Assembly (NCBI GenBank): GCA_018398585.1
Contig: JAGTTD010000010.1
Span: 31,660,638 to 31,724,637, forward strand
Reading direction: 5' to 3'
From: Simmondsia chinensis
Lineage: Eukaryota; Streptophyta; Magnoliopsida; Caryophyllales; Simmondsiaceae
Length of the DNA: 64,000 bases
Below, in pieces: positions 11,935 to 22,690 of this stretch. How positions within the stretch are numbered: position 1 is the first letter of the stretch; every line of letters starts with the position of its first letter. The notes beneath the pieces were generated by a model, which saw nothing but the letters and a program-made list of their open reading frames with translations, was not told where the DNA came from and did not search any database. The translations under genes and the position numbers were made by a program.

Positions 11935-12229
11935 TTATATAATATGTAAATATAATATAATATTATAATATGTATATATTAACTACTTACTAAACCTATT
12001 TAGGTTACCGAATTACAACCCGATTGATTATTATTTTCCACATGTGGTCGAATTTCTCAAAATAGTCTTCAATTATGCCTCAATTACGTTTGATTATGTC
12101 ACTTTTCAACATTTGTTTACTCCATTACACTTTAAGCTAAAATGTATCTAGATTACAATAAAATATACATATAAAAGCTAAATATATTATAAAAATAAAA
12201 AATAAAATATATAAATATAAGACACGTCA
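10853..12229 (-). repeat. Element B 5' LTR
   Basis: 1377 bp, homologous along its length to 5494-6861. It contains a TA dinucleotide run (about 11893-11931) where the other LTR has a different AT microsatellite. Ends on the element strand: TGACGTGTC and CATATCA. Confidence 0.85.
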
Positions 12230-13786
12230 ATTGGGCACAGGGTAGAAAAACTTAAAGTTTCACGATGTGGGATCGTTCAAATTCCAAAACTGATTTTGAA
12301 ACCATGCGAAACGACATCGTATAGTGCAGAAAACAGTTACGCGCAATAGAGGAGTCAACAAGCCGCGTGCCGCTTCATCATTCGTCGCCTGTAGTGTAGA
12401 CGGATACATCCATAGTTGTGCACAATAACGCACCACGTGGAGTTGTGCCATTCATTGATCCTCGAGCACGCGGATCGCCAATTGCCTGCTTGTTGCGTGA
12501 CACGTTTTGAGAGTTTATTGGCAGAAACTTGAAGGCACGGATCCTTGCTTGATTCACACGAGTTTTCTTTTTTTTTTAAGATTCTCGCATGTATAAATTC
12601 ATGTCATGAATGTTATTTCGTAAAATAAATTTATTCATCTTATGAATAATTAATTCATCTAATGCATTATGTTTAGGAAAATAAATTTGTTCATCTTATG
12701 AATAAATAATTAATCTCATGAATTTATTTTGAATATTTTTCAACAGGTATAATTCTGGAGGGTTGCAGAGGAATCCAAGGGGCAATTTAATTCTTCAAAT
12801 AGGTCAAATCTAATTATCAATATTTGATAGCATTGATTACCATTTAGTAATAATTAATTCCACTATAAATAAACATTACTGCGCTCTAGAAGTAAATACG
12901 ATTATTCAATAATTCTCAAATGACATTTATAATAACAATTAACACCTCTATTAGATATCCTTGAGAAAAATAACTTTAACTACTACCATTATTTTGATCA
13001 TAGCTTTTCCTGTAGTTCCGACTCGCCCTTTTTGGAATAATTCATTAATACAATAATGTCTAACACTTGGAATACTTTAGCCAACGTTTTTTCGAATTTA
13101 TTCAAATACTTGCAAATCAACTAAGGGGGATATGTATAACTATAGATTCCATATTAAATGTTTTGTTCCCACTACACCTAACGCTATCACTCGACATACA
13201 AATGATCTTGGCCCTCTAAATGAGACCTCACTTTTTCAGTACATTAAAGTGACACACACTACATGCACAAGTCTAAGACAATCTCAAGATTTAGAGTTAT
13301 CGTTTAAATAGTACAAGATGAATTGCTTATTTCTGATAGTAGTTTAGATACAAGTAATTCATGTGGTCCAATTCACTGTATCAATCTTATTGTAAACACC
13401 ACTATAATACTTTTGGATTTCTGTCTACATGACTAAGATAAGTCATCTAAAGTATCATATAATAGTCTTACAGACAAGTTGTCCACTCTTATCACTAACT
13501 ATGGACTTACTTTGACGACACATCACTATTTTTATTTAAGTCTATCCGTGGCTTAATCTCATTACTACTTAAACCAAACTCCATATGTCGTCTTGGACTA
13601 TGTCCATATCATGGAATGTTTCTAGAATAACAGTCACATGTACGTTTGACTCATAAAACATAATCAAACATTAAATAAATTATACAATTTTATTTAGTTA
13701 ATATTTAACCAAAATAATTGGGTTTTCAGGACACCAATTCCAATATTACATTGTTGCATACAAGAAAACTTTTGAATGGAGGCCAT
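12230..13786. other. AT-rich intergenic DNA, possible LTR remnant
   Basis: No gene is seen. A direct repeat of about 40 bp (AAAATAAATTTATTCATC-type) occurs near 12625 and 12679. The part from about 12780 to 13735 has the texture of a long copia LTR read backwards and ends in a GGACACCAATTCC motif, but no partner LTR is visible, so this is only a suspicion. Confidence 0.35.
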
Positions 13787-14099
13787 TGTCGGGTTCTTCC
13801 CTGTGCATGCGTGAGTAAAGAAGAAGAAGATAAGGGAGATCCCAGAGATCTCAACTATGGAAGTAGGAAAATCAAAGGGGTAGGGTTCAAAAGGGAAAGT
13901 AAGAGACAGTAGACGAGAAGAGAGAGAAAATTCAATATTATTTTCAGATACCTTTTCCTTTACAACAATTCCCTATTTATGTAAGCTAATACAAGGTATT
14001 AATTGCCTAACAACAACCTTACTTCAAGTACAACAAACATTAACTATTTTGGCCAAGTACAACTCAAAGTGTAACAAACAATTACTACAATACATGACA
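13787..14099 (-). repeat. Element C 3' LTR
   Basis: 313 bp, on the element strand TGTCATG...CGACA. Direct repeat of 17645-17969. Confidence 0.85.
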
Positions 14100-14115
14100 T
14101 TATTCCCTCCTTACA
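14100..14115 (-). other. Polypurine tract of element C
   Basis: Reads AAGGAGGGAATAA on the element strand, directly before the 3' LTR. Confidence 0.7.
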
Positions 14116-14203
14116 AGAATAACCTTGTCCTCAAGGTTGAGTAACAAAATTAGGAAATTGAGTGGCCAAAGTTGTATAATCTTCCCAAGTGGCCTAATGT
14201 CTT

Positions 14204-14359
14204 CCAAGTTGTGCCATTTAATCAACCATTGAGTAACTGAGGCATTATGATGCTTCATCAATCTCCTTGCAAGGACTTTCTCCAAGTTGTGCCATTTAAT
14301 CAACCATTGAGTAACTGGGGCATTATGACACTTCATCAATCTTCTTGCAAGGACTTTCT
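14204..14359 (-). repeat. In-frame 78-bp tandem duplication in the chromodomain of element C
   Basis: Two adjacent 78-bp copies (14204-14281, 14282-14359) encode the same 26-residue stretch around VLARRLMK and WLIKWHNLE. Related chromodomains contain it once. Confidence 0.85.
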
Positions 14360-16639
14360 TTGGTTTTGCCTTTTGTTCACCCTGACCAATTGTGCTTGGA
14401 AGATGAGGAGTAACCATGACCTGCGTCCCAATCTTCTTCTTCAGTTGTGATACATGGAAGACAGGGTGAATCAAACATCCATCAGGCAGCTGCAACCTGT
14501 AAGCAACACTACCAATCTTCTACAGAATGAGGAAAGGCCCATTAAACTTTGATGCAAGCTTGAGGCTCTTCTTAATAGCTGCTATGGTCTGTCTATAAGG
14601 CCGCAGTTTCAAATAGACCCATTCACCAGGCTGGAGGGTCCTTTCAGTCTGTTTTGATCAGCAAAATATTTTATCCTAGACTGTGCTTGTACAAGGTGAT
14701 GCCTGAGTTGTTGAATTGCTTATTATATTTCAGATAGCCAATTACTAACTGTAGGTTCTGCAGATAAGGCACTTGGTAAAGCCTCCATATGCAACTGTGG
14801 ACGTTCATACCCATGCAGGGCGTGGAATGGAGGAAGTTTGAGACTGCTATGGTAGTTTGTATTGTACCATAACTCGGCCAATGACATCCAATAACTCTGG
14901 CGCTTGGGTTTATTCAAGCAGAAACACCTAAGAAAGGTTTTTAAGCATTGATTCACCCTTTCAAACTGACCATTTGATTGGGGATGATAAGAGGAACTCA
15001 TGTGTAAGGAACTTCCCAAAAATCTGAAAAGTTCCTACTGGAATTGGCCAAGGAAGATTTTGTCTCTATCAGAAACTATGCTTTCAGGTAAGCCGTGGAG
15101 ATTATGGACAAAATCCATGTATAATCTAGCTACATGAGAAGCAGTGAAGGGATGGGATAAGGAAATGAAGTGGGAGTACTTAGTGAGCCTGTCCACTATG
15201 ACCAAGATAGTGTCATGGCCCTCTGAGAGAGGTAACCCCTCTATAAAGTCGATGGACACATGAGTGCAGCATTACTTTAGGACTTCCAAGGGCTGCAACA
15301 ACCCAGGACAATGTACATGCTCTGATTTACTCCGCTGACATACATTCACATTTAGCTAGAACTTTGTGAACGTTAGCCTTCAAGTGAGGCCAAAAAAAAG
15401 AGTTTCTCAAGGGAGGAGCTGTAAACTAGTATATCATCAAAGAATCCTAGGACAAACTTTCTTAGAAAGGAAGCAAATACCTCATTCATTAGAGCCTGAA
15501 ATGATGCAGGGGCATTGGTAAGTCCAAAGGGCAATAACCCTGAACTCATAGTGACCGTGATAGGTCCTAAAGGCTATCTTGGAAATATCAGCTTCGTGAA
15601 CTCTAACTTGAAAGTATCCAGCTCTGCGGTCCAATTTAGAAAACACAGATGCACCTCTAAGTTCGTCTAGGAGATAATCTATGTGTGGGATTGGAAATTT
15701 ATTCTTGATGGTGTTATCATTTAGCTGTCTATAGTCTATACAGAATCTCATAGTGTCATCTTTTTTCTTAAATAGCAAGATAGGAAAGGCTAATGGAGAG
15801 CAGTTAGGTCGAATTATTGAGGTTTCTAACATCTCTTGTACTTGCTTTTTAATGTCATTTTTCTGCAAGGAGGAGTATCTATAAGACATGATACTTATTG
15901 GCTTAGTATTAGGCTTTAAGGGAATGTGATGATCATGTGTCTTGACAGGTGGAAGAGCCTTAGGCTCATGGAATACATTTTTATACTTCTCAATCAATTT
16001 TAGCACAGGAGGAGGTATAGAAGGCTCATATACGTAAGGGGGTTCTTTCCCTTGAAGAAGCAGTAATGTGGCTACAAAGTATTCCTCTTTCTTATGGCCT
16101 AAGCTCTGCAGTTTCTGTCAAGTGAGCAGCTTCAGGGACCCAGTTTTTCTGATGCCTAATAATTCCACTTGCTTCTCATCTTTGCTGAAGCTAATTTTAA
16201 GCTGGTTAAAGTCCAGAGATGTTGGATTGTATTGCTTAAGCTAGTTTACTCCCAGTAGCATATCACAACCTCAATCTTCATGAATCTGATGTGATACGTG
16301 AAGGTGTTCCCTTGCATCTGCCAGCTTGCTAACTGTTGCTTGCTCAACATGGTCTGCCCATTGGCTATAGTTATTCCCAATGATATAGTGTCTTCTAAGG
16401 TGAATTCAACCTTTCTAGCCAGTCTTGGGTCAAGACAACTGTGGATACTCCCACCATCTATCAGCACAACAACAGATCTCTTATGCAAATGGCCCCAGAT
16501 CTTGATGGTATTGGATGATGCACTGCTAGTGAGAGCATGAACATAAACCTCCTCTGCTATGTCATCACATGTATCAATAACAGAGTCCTCCTCCAATTCT
16601 GTTGCTAAAGTGAGTTCAGTATCTGGTCTTGGATTTAAG

Positions 16640-17553
16640 AGTTCAACTGCCTCCAAGCTATGAAGGGTCTAAGTTTCACATTTATGACCAGGGAAGTATT
16701 TCTTGTTGCACCTGTGACAAATCCTCGGATTTCTATTAGGTTGGTATCTTGTCCAACGTTGGGTATTTTTGTGGTTATTGGGTGTGGGCCTTGAAAGATT
16801 GGTAGTGTTCCGGGAGGAAGAATTGGACTAGACCGGACCGAAGACTGATTAAGCCCATATACTAGGACCGAGGACCGGATCAACATATGGTCGGTCCAGT
16901 CCAGTCCTTGACCAAAAAGTCCGGTCTGGTCCGGCCCTGTCCACCAGTCCGAACCGATTTTTGTTCACCCCTACATACAGCTCCTCACAAAATTCTCCCC
17001 AACTAAGCCTTCCTTTGTCAGCAATTAAACCTTGTAGCCAAACATCCGTTTTGTCATCCAGGTAACTTGCTGCTATCCCCAGCTTGTCTTGCTTAGCTAT
17101 TCGATAAAAGTTGAAGTATCTCTGGCAATTCCGCACCCAGCTTCTAGGGTTTACTTGGAAGAAGCCTGGAAACTCGATCTTCGACTTGGGCATCGAGGAG
17201 ATACTTCTAGTAGGAATTTCTGGCTGGCTGAGATCAACATGTTCTGGAAGGGTCTCTAAGATTGGTGGTTTTCCAGCATTAGTCTGTCATGTGCGAACCC
17301 TAGATTCATGCAGTCGGGCCTCAGCTTCTCGATTCTTCATGCAATCTGTTGATGCTGAAGAATTCGCACCCAATTGTTGCATTAGGGCAAGCATCTGAGC
17401 GCTGTTATGTTGCATCTGCGAACAACTCTATTGCATCTGTGAAAAATCCTACTGTATCGCCTCGAGGAACTGGTTATGGCGAATCTTAGCCAACTATAGT
17501 GATTCCACCAATTTCTGGGTCAGACCTTGCATTTGACCTTCGATTTCTGCCAT
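16640..17553 (-). pseudogene. Broken gag of element C
   Basis: The likely ATG is at 17553-17551. The N-terminal glutamine-rich coil is interrupted by three TAG stops (one after VESL, two after glutamine codons, about 17430-17500). The core then reads IEFPGFFQVNPRSWVRNCQRYF (split here for length: 17100-17193) down to GEFCEELY. There a hAT-like fragment interrupts it. Beyond that a chromovirus-type zinc knuckle CHRCNKKYFPGHKC is readable near 16680-16725. Confidence 0.8.
16810..16976. mobile_element. hAT-like terminal fragment inside gag of element C
   Basis: A block rich in CCGGTC/GGACCG motifs that is unrelated to gag. Its right end TTGTTCACCCCTA resembles the TAGGGGTG-type termini of the hAT-like elements in this window. 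The left end is degenerate (GGGAGGAAGAATTGG) and no 8-bp target duplication is found. Confidence 0.5.
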
Positions 17554-17630
17554 CGTTGATCATTTCTTGCTCTTAGCCAGTGTAGATCAACAATCTGTAT
17601 ATAGATCGGGATTTTCTAGCTCAGAATCGA

Positions 17631-17642
17631 GCTCTGATACCA
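17631..17642 (-). other. Primer binding site of element C (initiator-Met type)
   Basis: TGGTATCAGAGC on the element strand, 2 bp from the 5' LTR; complementary to the 3' end of plant initiator tRNA-Met. Confidence 0.85.
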
Positions 17643-17644
17643 AA

Positions 17645-17969
17645 TATTAGGTTCTTTCCTGTGCATGTATGAGTAAAGAAGAAGAAGATAAGGGAGATCT
17701 CAGAGATCTCAACTATGGAAGTAGGAGAATCATAGGGGTAAGGTTCAGAAGGAAAAGTAAGAGATAGGAAGAGAGAGAGTAGATGAGAAGATAGAGAAAA
17801 TTCAATATTATTTTTGGATACCTTTTTCTTTACAACAATTCCCTATTTATGTAAGCTAATACAAGGTATTAATTGCCTTACAACAACCTTACTTCAAGTA
17901 TAACAAATATTAACTATTTTGGCTAAGTACAACTCAAAGTATAACAAACAATTACTACAATATACGACA
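17645..17969 (-). repeat. Element C 5' LTR
   Basis: 325 bp. It matches 13787-14099 apart from scattered substitutions and a short extra GGAAGAGAGAG segment. Confidence 0.85.
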
Positions 17970-18023
17970 GCCACCTATAACACGTAGATTAGTTAAGTGT
18001 GTGTAATTTAACCCAACACCCTA

Positions 18024-18355
18024 GGCCTTGTTTGGGTGGCAGGATGGACATAGGGATTTGGCCTCTTGTTTGGTTGACAAGAACTTGGCAGAATATGATT
18101 TTAAAATGTAGAAAGCAACTTACCTAGCCCCTCCCTCCAGGAATTAAGGATTTGGCCTCTTGTTTGGTTAACAGGAAGTTGGCAGAATACGACTTCAAAA
18201 TGCAGAAAGTAACTAACCCCCAAGGAAGTTCTATTGCCTATCATTGCAACCAAACACTTTGTACCTATTTTTCTGAGAAGTTGACACAAGAATTAAGTTC
18301 ATGGAAAATAAAGCTTGACAAAGAAACTCAATTCATGTGGCAACCAAACAAGGCC
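18024..18355. mobile_element. PIF/Harbinger-like MITE
   Basis: Perfect 12-bp terminal inverted repeats GGCCTTGTTTGG / CCAAACAAGGCC. Flanking trinucleotides CTA and TTA are consistent with a decayed 3-bp (TWA) target duplication typical of PIF/Harbinger. The body contains an internal direct repeat of about 92 bp (18056 and 18148, TTTGGCCTCTTGTTTGGTT). No coding capacity. Confidence 0.75.
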
Positions 18356-18767
18356 TTAATTACAAAAAAGTAAAACAAGTAAAATAATATTACAAAATAA
18401 TAATTTTTAAAATTTGTAATAAATCTGTAATATATAAAGAAAGTTGTTATTATTGGGGCAAAAATTATTATTGCTGGAATAATGAAGTAACTTACAAACA
18501 ATAAAAGCTAAAATATTATTTTCAAAACTATAATCTTATTCTGATAATAACTATTTTACTTTGACACGTAATAAATTAGATACGAAGTGAATGTTGTCAA
18601 AACCAAATACCACATTTGTCTTGGTAGTCATTGGTCGTGTGCACTTTTGACAAGTGTGTGTATTCATGTTCACATGATGCAATGCAACTGCAATCAAATA
18701 CCTGCGCCAGTCTTTCGCTTTTGTTCGTGTCATGTCATTGGGTGAATTTGAGTAATGTTATTAACAT

Positions 18768-19551
18768 TGTGAGACAAAAATTATGAAGGGCATACCTAAT
18801 AGAATTGTTAACATGTTATAATATAGTCCTTAAGGGATGTGTAATAAAAGATAATAAAGTGCACTATCGTATGATAATATACTAATACTCCTTTCAAAAA
18901 AAAAAAAAAAGATAATATACTAATATATTTCCTCAATTTGAGTGGGGGGATCAACGTACGAATTGACCTTGTGATAGCGGGAGGGAAGCGAGGTTGTGGG
19001 TTGAACGTTAGGAGAGGAAGCCCTAGATGCTTCCATAGGAACAACCAATACCTAAGGGAGATGCGTAGAGGGCCGCCGGTGAGTTTAGTAGGCGGCAGCA
19101 GCAAGGGAATGCCGCTATTTCAGGGCGTTGCTAGGGCACAGTGTAGACTAACAGAGGAAGAGAGGAGAACCACCGGTTAACAGAGCAGAGAATGTAGGGT
19201 GTCGCTAGGGCAGCTAGTTTGCGGAGGAGAGTCGCCAGTTGAAGTAGATCCCCAGCGTGGTGACAATTATGGTGGTTTTAGAAGTATACAGCAGTTTCTT
19301 GGTGTGCTACAGCGCTGGGCGTGAATTTGAGGAGATTAGAAATTTAGAAATTAGAAATTTAGAGTAAGGGTTTGAGAAGGAAATTGGAGTTGATTATGCT
19401 CTGATACCATGTGAGAGAGAAATTATGAATGGTATATCCAGTAGGGTTGCTAACATGTCATTATATAGAAGAGTAACAAGGAATTACAATATAGTCCCTG
19501 AGGATATATAACAAAAGATAATAAAGTATATACTAGGATAATATGCTAATA
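18768..19551 (-). mobile_element. TRIM (terminal-repeat retrotransposon in miniature)
   Basis: 784 bp. Direct terminal repeats at 18768-18925 and 19410-19551 (both starting TGTGAGA on the + strand), flanked by a perfect 5-bp target duplication AACAT (18763-18767, 19552-19556). An initiator-Met-type PBS, TGGTATCAGAGC on the - strand, abuts the right repeat at 19398-19409. The interior (about 480 bp) is GC-rich and has no gag or pol. The left repeat holds a 38-bp internal duplication with an A run. It depends on another element's enzymes. Confidence 0.85.
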
Positions 19552-19938
19552 AACATGTCTAAAAATACTGATAGTAGAATAATTTTATGAAAATTTGTGG
19601 TTGTTATTTACTGTAAGTCATATCATTACTCCGTAATAACATTTTTTGCCTCGTCAATAACCCTATATATGAGCAATAAACAACAATCACTTATTAACAT
19701 AATACTAAAACTAATGCACGACCATCATTCGAAACACGTAAACCATTCAAGGCTCTAAAACTTCAACCTTACTTGGTTACCCGATAGTAAGTGTAGAAAA
19801 TCGAAATTCATGAGGAAGTGGATATTTGTCCTCTAGTTTGGTTACAAAAAAATCGATAGAATATGGAAAGTGGACATTCCTTATAGCAATTTCTAGTTCT
19901 TTCAAAACACAAGACGCAACTTACCTAGTCTCCCTAAT
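19552..19938. other. AT-rich intergenic DNA; left half of a MITE relative
   Basis: No gene. From about 19800 the sequence resembles the interior of the MITE at 18024-18355 (TTTGGTTAC, AGAATATGG, ACGCAACTTACCTAG). The related right half resumes at 20668-20825 after the hAT-like insertion and ends in GTGGTAACCAAACAACACC. Confidence 0.5.
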
Positions 19939-20667
19939 TAAGAGTGTAAATGAGCCGAGCCAAGCTCGAGCTTGTTGGACTCGAGGCTTGGCTCCTCTGT
20001 ATTTGGCTCGGCTCGGGCTCAGCTCAAAGCTCACCAAGCCTAAAAATTCTAGGCTCGAGCTCGACTCGTTTTGGGCTCGAACTCGGCTCGCCACTTTCTC
20101 GAGCTCAAGCTTCTCCAACTTATGAGTCATGTTAGCATGATATATCCAGATTTTAATGGCACACCTACTATTTCTACAACAAAATTATGAATATAATTTA
20201 TGTCAGCTAGATATTATGTAATAACAATGAATAATGTCAAGTTAAAAATATTCATAATTTTCACATAATTCATGAGTAGCTAAAACGGCTCAAAGTTCAT
20301 CCTTTTTTTTAATCATTTAAAATTAAAAAAATATGCTATGCAATTAATACATATTAAATTATAATTGTGTGGATACTTGGAAAATTGTAGCAGAAGTCAT
20401 ACGATTGAACGCATGTATTAAAAGTTCATATTATTTATGGTAGCTTGGTTAATTGTCAATTTAAATTTGGAACAAGTATTTTTAAATTAAATTAAATAAA
20501 TAAGACTTAAAATTCAAAGAAAGATTGACTTTTATTATTTAATTTTAAAGCCCATTTAGGCTACTGAGTTTACGAGCTGGTTCGACTCGGCTCAGCTCGA
20601 GCTCATGACAAGCCAAGCTAGCTATACAAGCTTCATGCCGAGCCGGCTTGGCTCATTTACACCCCTA
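19939..20667. mobile_element. hAT-like non-autonomous element 1
   Basis: 729 bp. Termini TAAGAGTGTAAATGAGCC and, inverted, TAGGGGTGTAAATGAGCC. Subterminal GCTCGAGC/GGCTCGGCTC motifs are repeated in both orientations at each end, as in hAT transposase-binding regions. Flanks CTCCCTAA and CTCCCTAT suggest an 8-bp target duplication with one change. The interior is AT-rich and non-coding. It is inserted in the MITE relative. Confidence 0.78.
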
Positions 20668-21133
20668 CTCCCTATGTAGTTTTAATTCTTTTGTTTACCT
20701 AGCCTGAACCCCTCCCCCTCCCCGTACGTACTTCATGGAAAGTTGATATACAGATTGAATTTATGAAAAATATAAATTTTTCTCAGAATTTAATTCATGT
20801 GGTAACCAAACAACACCATATTAAATGGGTTATCACAACATTTAAAACAAACACAATCCTATAGTGATACATGACAACCAAATCCATTTAATTATAAAGA
20901 AAATATTTTAGATGTACCTAATTTAGAAATTTAATTTATAGACTCGGCAATATAATAGAAAATAATTAACCTGTAAAATAAATATTAAGTATCTATCGAT
21001 ATTTATATATTAATTACAACTAAATGTTCTACATTGTAACTAACTCTAACATACAGCAATTGAAGCATATATTCACAACTATCAATTAACTACTTCCTAA
21101 CTGCTACTTCCCAATCCTTCTAACTTCAGGAAC
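20668..21133. other. Intergenic DNA without gene
   Basis: The right half of the MITE relative up to about 20825, then AT-rich sequence up to the left end of the large LTR derivative. Confidence 0.5.
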
Positions 21134-21905
21134 TGTTTCAGGGATTTTTGGTTAGATTGTTTTAGAGAGGACCGGGCTCAAGCCCTGCTGAGGAAGCAGT
21201 TGCTAGCGTTTGACCCGATATCCCTGCAAAAAGAAAGAGGCCGTTAGGGGGACCCACGGGTTTGCCCGCGGGAGACCCCTCCGATGCCTAAGTTAGTAAA
21301 GGCATAATAATAACAAAAGATAAGTAAATAGTGTAAAATAAATAATAATAAATATTTATCGTATACGGAGGGGGGTCTTTGGTAGCTGGTGGCCGGAATC
21401 CGTACCGGCGAGGTGGCCGGGAAGAGAGAAAGAAAGAGGAGAGAGAGAGGAAGTGGGGTTGTTGTGTGTAGGCGATAGTGGTGGTACCGAACGGGTCAAG
21501 CGGTACCCGAGGCTAGCGGCACCGGTGGCTAGGCGGTATTGGGGTGGCCGTACTGGCGAGGGCGTCAGGTGGTACCGGCGTCGAGTGGTGCCGGCTAGGT
21601 AGAGGTGGTAGGAGAGACAGTGAGGCGTGAGGGGTTCAAGAAGAGAGAGAGAAAGAAGGGAGGCGATAAGAGACAGAGAAAGAAGGGAGAGAGAGCCGTG
21701 AGGTGAGGAGAGAGAAGTGAGTGGTTGAGGAGAGAGGAGTGAGGGGTTAAGGAGAGAGGAGACGTGGGGAAGGGGCAAAGGAGAGAGGAGAGAGAAAGAG
21801 CACGTGGGAGAGAGAGAGGAGAGAGAAAATAAAATTAATTTTTTGTTGTCGTTATTGTTTCGTTATCTTATTTTAATACTAACCTGGTTATTTTTATCCT
21901 CAACA
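21134..21905 (-). repeat. Element L 3' LTR
   Basis: 772 bp, TGTTTCAGGG to CTCAACA on the + strand. It contains a long GAGAGA-type purine tract (about 21600-21830) and repeated GGTACCG motifs. Confidence 0.88.
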
Positions 21906-21921
21906 GTTAGCCCCCCACTCC
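21906..21921 (-). other. Polypurine tract of element L
   Basis: Reads GGAGTGGGGGGCTAAC on the element strand, immediately before the 3' LTR. Confidence 0.75.
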
Positions 21922-22690
21922 ATGGGCGAATGGAACCTATTCACATTCGGCCGTAGAGTGTATGACATCCAAATGCTTTGACGATATGTAGACTGTCAAG
22001 ATTTTGTTGATGAACGTTATCCGTTATGAGGAATTTTATAGGCGTTACCTGTGAGGTCCTTTTAAGTAGACATTGTTTTGGTTTATCCGTCCATGGTTTC
22101 TTTGTTGCGACTTTAAGCGGGCAATCGGTTCTTATGCTTCCTTGCTGACGAATGTTTTTAGCTTTTGGGATTTGCTTTAGGGTTCAGAGGACTCGAGCCT
22201 TTTAAGGATCATGTTCGTTGGTTCTTCCCATGGTAAGGTACTGGAAGATGCCTATAATTGCTTGCGTAAGTGGTTAATGTGAGCGTTGCCTTGCTCTATT
22301 CGTTAATTCTTGGTATGGTCTTTAAGAATTGTATTCCTGATTGGAGGCGTTGTTTTACTTAATTTCTTAGAGCGGTCATTTGGAGTGGTCAATTTCAAGA
22401 TTTTGTCAAGTATTGGCCATTGGGCCAAGTTATGAATGACCGTATATTTAGTCTTTAAATTCCTACTTGTGAACTGAGATGAGGCATGCCGTGAGTAGTT
22501 TTAATCCTTAGCCCCCCAGCCGTAGGCTGGATTGGAAGGTATTGCGAATACTTTTAACTCCTAGGGCGGAATGTATTATAAATGTTTTTAATTCCTAGAC
22601 CCCGGCAGTAGGCGGGGTCGGAGTGTATTACTCGTGTTAGTGTCGGCTGAGGCGTCATTTGCGGGCCGATACCGGTTGGAGCGTAAATCG
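21922..22690 (-). other. Element L interior, left part
   Basis: No gene. A TTAGCCCCCC-type motif at the PPT recurs at 22508 inside a perfect hairpin (22516-22530, CCAGCC-GTA-GGCTGG) and in altered form at 22598-22619 (GACCCC...GGGGTC). Confidence 0.6.

Larger units (their letters stand above)
5494..12229 (-). mobile_element. Element B: non-autonomous gag-protease LTR retrotransposon
   Basis: A complete inverted relative of A: 3' LTR 5494-6861, non-coding tail, gag-protease gene, degraded tRNA-Asp-type PBS, 5' LTR 10853-12229. No pol domains are present. Flanking 5-mers (AAGGT left, ATTGG right) do not match, so no target duplication can be shown. The two LTRs differ by roughly 9 percent over the first 275 bp compared by eye. 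Confidence 0.88.
14100..16656 (-). pseudogene. Broken protease-RT-integrase region of element C
   Basis: Open pieces are separated by stops and frameshifts. Protease (16246-16656): active site reads LIDGGS instead of DSGS. RT (15482-16006): conserved LPP, FKKKDD, IDYRQLN and FSKLD motifs, then a frameshift; an FFDDILVY catalytic box is still readable near 15415-15455. It then jumps straight into the integrase zinc-finger end (a CQ-like region near 15330), so the RT thumb and all of RNase H are deleted. Integrase core at 15035-15259 (MSIDFIEGLPLSEG, VSDRDKIF) and 14723-15019 (SSYHPQSNGQFERVNQ, catalytic Glu kept). C-terminus at 14100-14495 includes the LPDG.IHPVFHVS segment and a chromodomain whose core is duplicated. 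Confidence 0.85.
13787..17969 (-). mobile_element. Element C: decayed Ty3/gypsy chromovirus
   Basis: LTRs at 13787-14099 and 17645-17969, initiator-Met-type PBS and a PPT in the expected places. Flanking 5-mers GCCAT (13782-13786) and GCCAC (17970-17974) form a one-mismatch target duplication. The order on the - strand is gag, zinc knuckle, protease, RT, integrase, chromodomain, with RNase H missing and a hAT-like fragment inside gag. The body is 4.2 kb, shorter than intact relatives such as D (5.75 kb). Confidence 0.88.

Noticed and set aside
12260..12451. Small frame on the - strand between elements B and C
   Set aside because: No homology recognised, short, no supporting context.
21356..21778. 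Ser/Leu-rich 140-residue frame on the - strand
   Set aside because: It is the translation of the GAGAGA purine tract in the LTR of element L.
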